Shown here piece after piece: positions 63,095 through 64,000 of a stretch of DNA of 64,000 nucleotides; the stretch's first letter is position 1; each line of letters begins with the position of its first letter. Under the pieces are notes generated by a model. The model was not told the origin of the DNA. It saw only the letters and a program-made list of their open reading frames with translations, and did not search any database. Origin of the DNA: an uncultured Trueperaceae bacterium (GTDB lineage Bacteria; Deinococcota; Deinococci; Deinococcales; Trueperaceae); the NCBI GenBank assembly GCA_937907415.1, contig CALCHY010000227.1:1-64000 (forward strand), read 5' to 3'. The position numbers were made by a program, and so were the translations under genes.

Positions 63095-63180
63095 GGCAAG
63101 GCCCGCCACCGATCGCAGCCGCCAGCGAGTAGTCGTGAGGCGGTCGCGTCGGTCGACGGCGGCCTAAGGAGTTGAGCTAG

Positions 63181-63855
63181 TTGAAGGTGCGCTATCTAGG
63201 ACATTCGGCCCTGCAGATCGTGGCTGGAGGCACGGAGTTCGTCTTCGACCCGTTCATCAGCGGCAACCCGCGCGCCGGCGTGACGCTAGCGGAACTCGAT
63301 CCCGATTACCTGCTGATCACCCACGCCCACGGCGACCATTGGGGTGACACCCCCGAGCTTGCCAAGCGCAGTGGCGCGGTGGTGATCGCAACGGCAGAGA
63401 TAGCGAAGTACGCGGAGCGGCTAGGCCTTGAGAGCCACGCCATGAACATCGGCGGGAGCATGAAGTTCGGCTTCGGGAGGGTGACCCTGACGCCTGCCTG
63501 GCACTCCAGCTCGTTCCCAGACGGCAGTTACGGCGGCATGCCAACCGGCATCCTGCTCGAGGTCGAGGGCAAGCGCGTGCTCCATGCGGGCGATACGGCG
63601 CTGTTCTCCGACATGAGCCTCATCGGGCGCGAGCCGATCGACCTCGCTTTCCTCCCGATCGGCGACAACTTCACCATGGGCCCCGCCGCGGCAGTCGAGG
63701 CCGTCAAGCTCCTGAAGCCCAAGGTCGTCGTTCCCGTGCACTACGACACGTTCCCCCTGATCGCGCAAGACGCTCAAGCGTTCAAGCTCGCCGTCGAGGA
63801 AGCGACGTCCTCGTCGTGCGTCGTGCTCGCCCCCGGTGAGGAAGCCGCGTTCTGA
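63181..63855 (+). CDS. UPF0173 metal-dependent hydrolase (metallo-beta-lactamase fold)
   Basis: The protein is 224 residues. The ITHAHGDHWGDT motif, HSSSFPDGS, the histidine in VLHAGDTALF and PVHYDTFPLI give a complete di-metal site of the UPF0173 type. The substrate is unknown. The start is a TTG at 63181, with GGAG about 11 bases before it. Confidence 0.88.
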   Translation: MKVRYLGHSALQIVAGGTEFVFDPFISGNPRAGVTLAELDPDYLLITHAHGDHWGDTPELAKRSGAVVIATAEIAKYAERLGLESHAMNIGGSMKFGFGRVTLTPAWHSSSFPDGSYGGMPTGILLEVEGKRVLHAGDTALFSDMSLIGREPIDLAFLPIGDNFTMGPAAAVEAVKLLKPKVVVPVHYDTFPLIAQDAQAFKLAVEEATSSSCVVLAPGEEAAF

Positions 63856-63881
63856 AGGACAGCAACGGCTCACCAAGCTAC

Positions 63882-64000
63882 GTGCCAGAGGGCTACGAGG
63901 TCATCAGTCGCCTCGGTTCGGGGCAGACGGCGTTCGTGTACCTGGCGAGGCACCCCGTCTACGGCGAGGTGGCGCTCAAGATCCCGCGTCCCGAACTAGC
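63882..64000 (+). CDS. Ser/Thr protein kinase, N-terminal part (cut by window end)
   Basis: The visible frame reads YEVISRLGSGQTAFVYLAR then EVALKIPRP, the glycine-rich loop and VALK lysine of a bacterial Hanks-type kinase. The GTG at 63882 is one likely start; the frame is open further upstream (a CTG at 63852 also possible), so the N-terminus is uncertain. It is 26 bases after the hydrolase stop. Only about 40 residues are visible. Confidence 0.75.
   Translation, partial: MPEGYEVISRLGSGQTAFVYLARHPVYGEVALKIPRPEL

Overview
The window is GC-rich DNA, densely packed with genes on both strands. It looks like a chromosomal segment of a diderm member of the Deinococcota, with Truepera-like bacteria as my best guess. 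The evidence is an S-layer/outer-membrane protein of the SlpA type (SLH domain, coiled coil, large beta-barrel ending in Phe), many leaderless genes with a TANNNT box 5-9 bases before the start codon (a promoter style known from Deinococcus), ThyX-type thymidylate synthase, and a two-gene MnmC-like pair. The family assignment is inference. I see no IS element, prophage, CRISPR array, rRNA or tRNA.

Layout. 1-8.2 kb holds small housekeeping and stress genes: a TlpA-like thioredoxin cut by the window edge, SppA, a DinB-like protein, an EamA exporter, a GDPD, a GNAT, an FMN reductase, OsmC, a DUF454 protein and a PabC-like lyase. 8.3-10.2 kb is an ABC exporter. 10.2-16.8 kb is a minus-strand operon of an acyl-CoA ligase and a complete branched-chain-amino-acid-type ABC importer. 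16.8-22.1 kb holds a degraded ATPase remnant, a flavodoxin, a LarA-like protein, gluconokinase, an HU protein and an SLC13 permease. 22.1-24.7 kb is a double U32 protein.

25.0-30.8 kb is a ribosome/cell-cycle operon (rplU, rpmA, obg, yqeK, LCP, rsfS, yraN, trpF). It is followed by a non-coding region of about 330 bp with five DnaA-box-like 9-mers, then a cupin and an acyl-CoA carboxyltransferase. 33-38.7 kb carries a BatA/VWA protein, RodA/FtsW, a DUF59 protein, an unknown, RlmH and ThyX. 38.7-42 kb is the S-layer gene with a long leader and a strong terminator. 42-47.3 kb holds a lipid kinase, a hexapeptide acyltransferase-like protein, a rhomboid protease apparently starting at CTG, HPF, an HxlR regulator, and minD-minE followed by a degenerate receiver protein. 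47.4-59.6 kb has UvrD, a HAD phosphatase, the MnmC-like pair, an enolase-superfamily racemase, NDH-2, the two L-serine dehydratase subunits, a second HU and PlsC. 59.7-64 kb has UvrA, a small membrane protein, a UPF0173 hydrolase and the start of a protein kinase.

The observations most worth following are the DnaA-box cluster with no replication gene beside it, the systematic leaderless promoters (including three very compact divergent pairs), the pseudo-receiver coupled to MinDE, the CTG-start rhomboid gene, the GNRA-hairpin repeats before rsfS, and the S-layer leader with a perfect anti-SD match far from the start codon.
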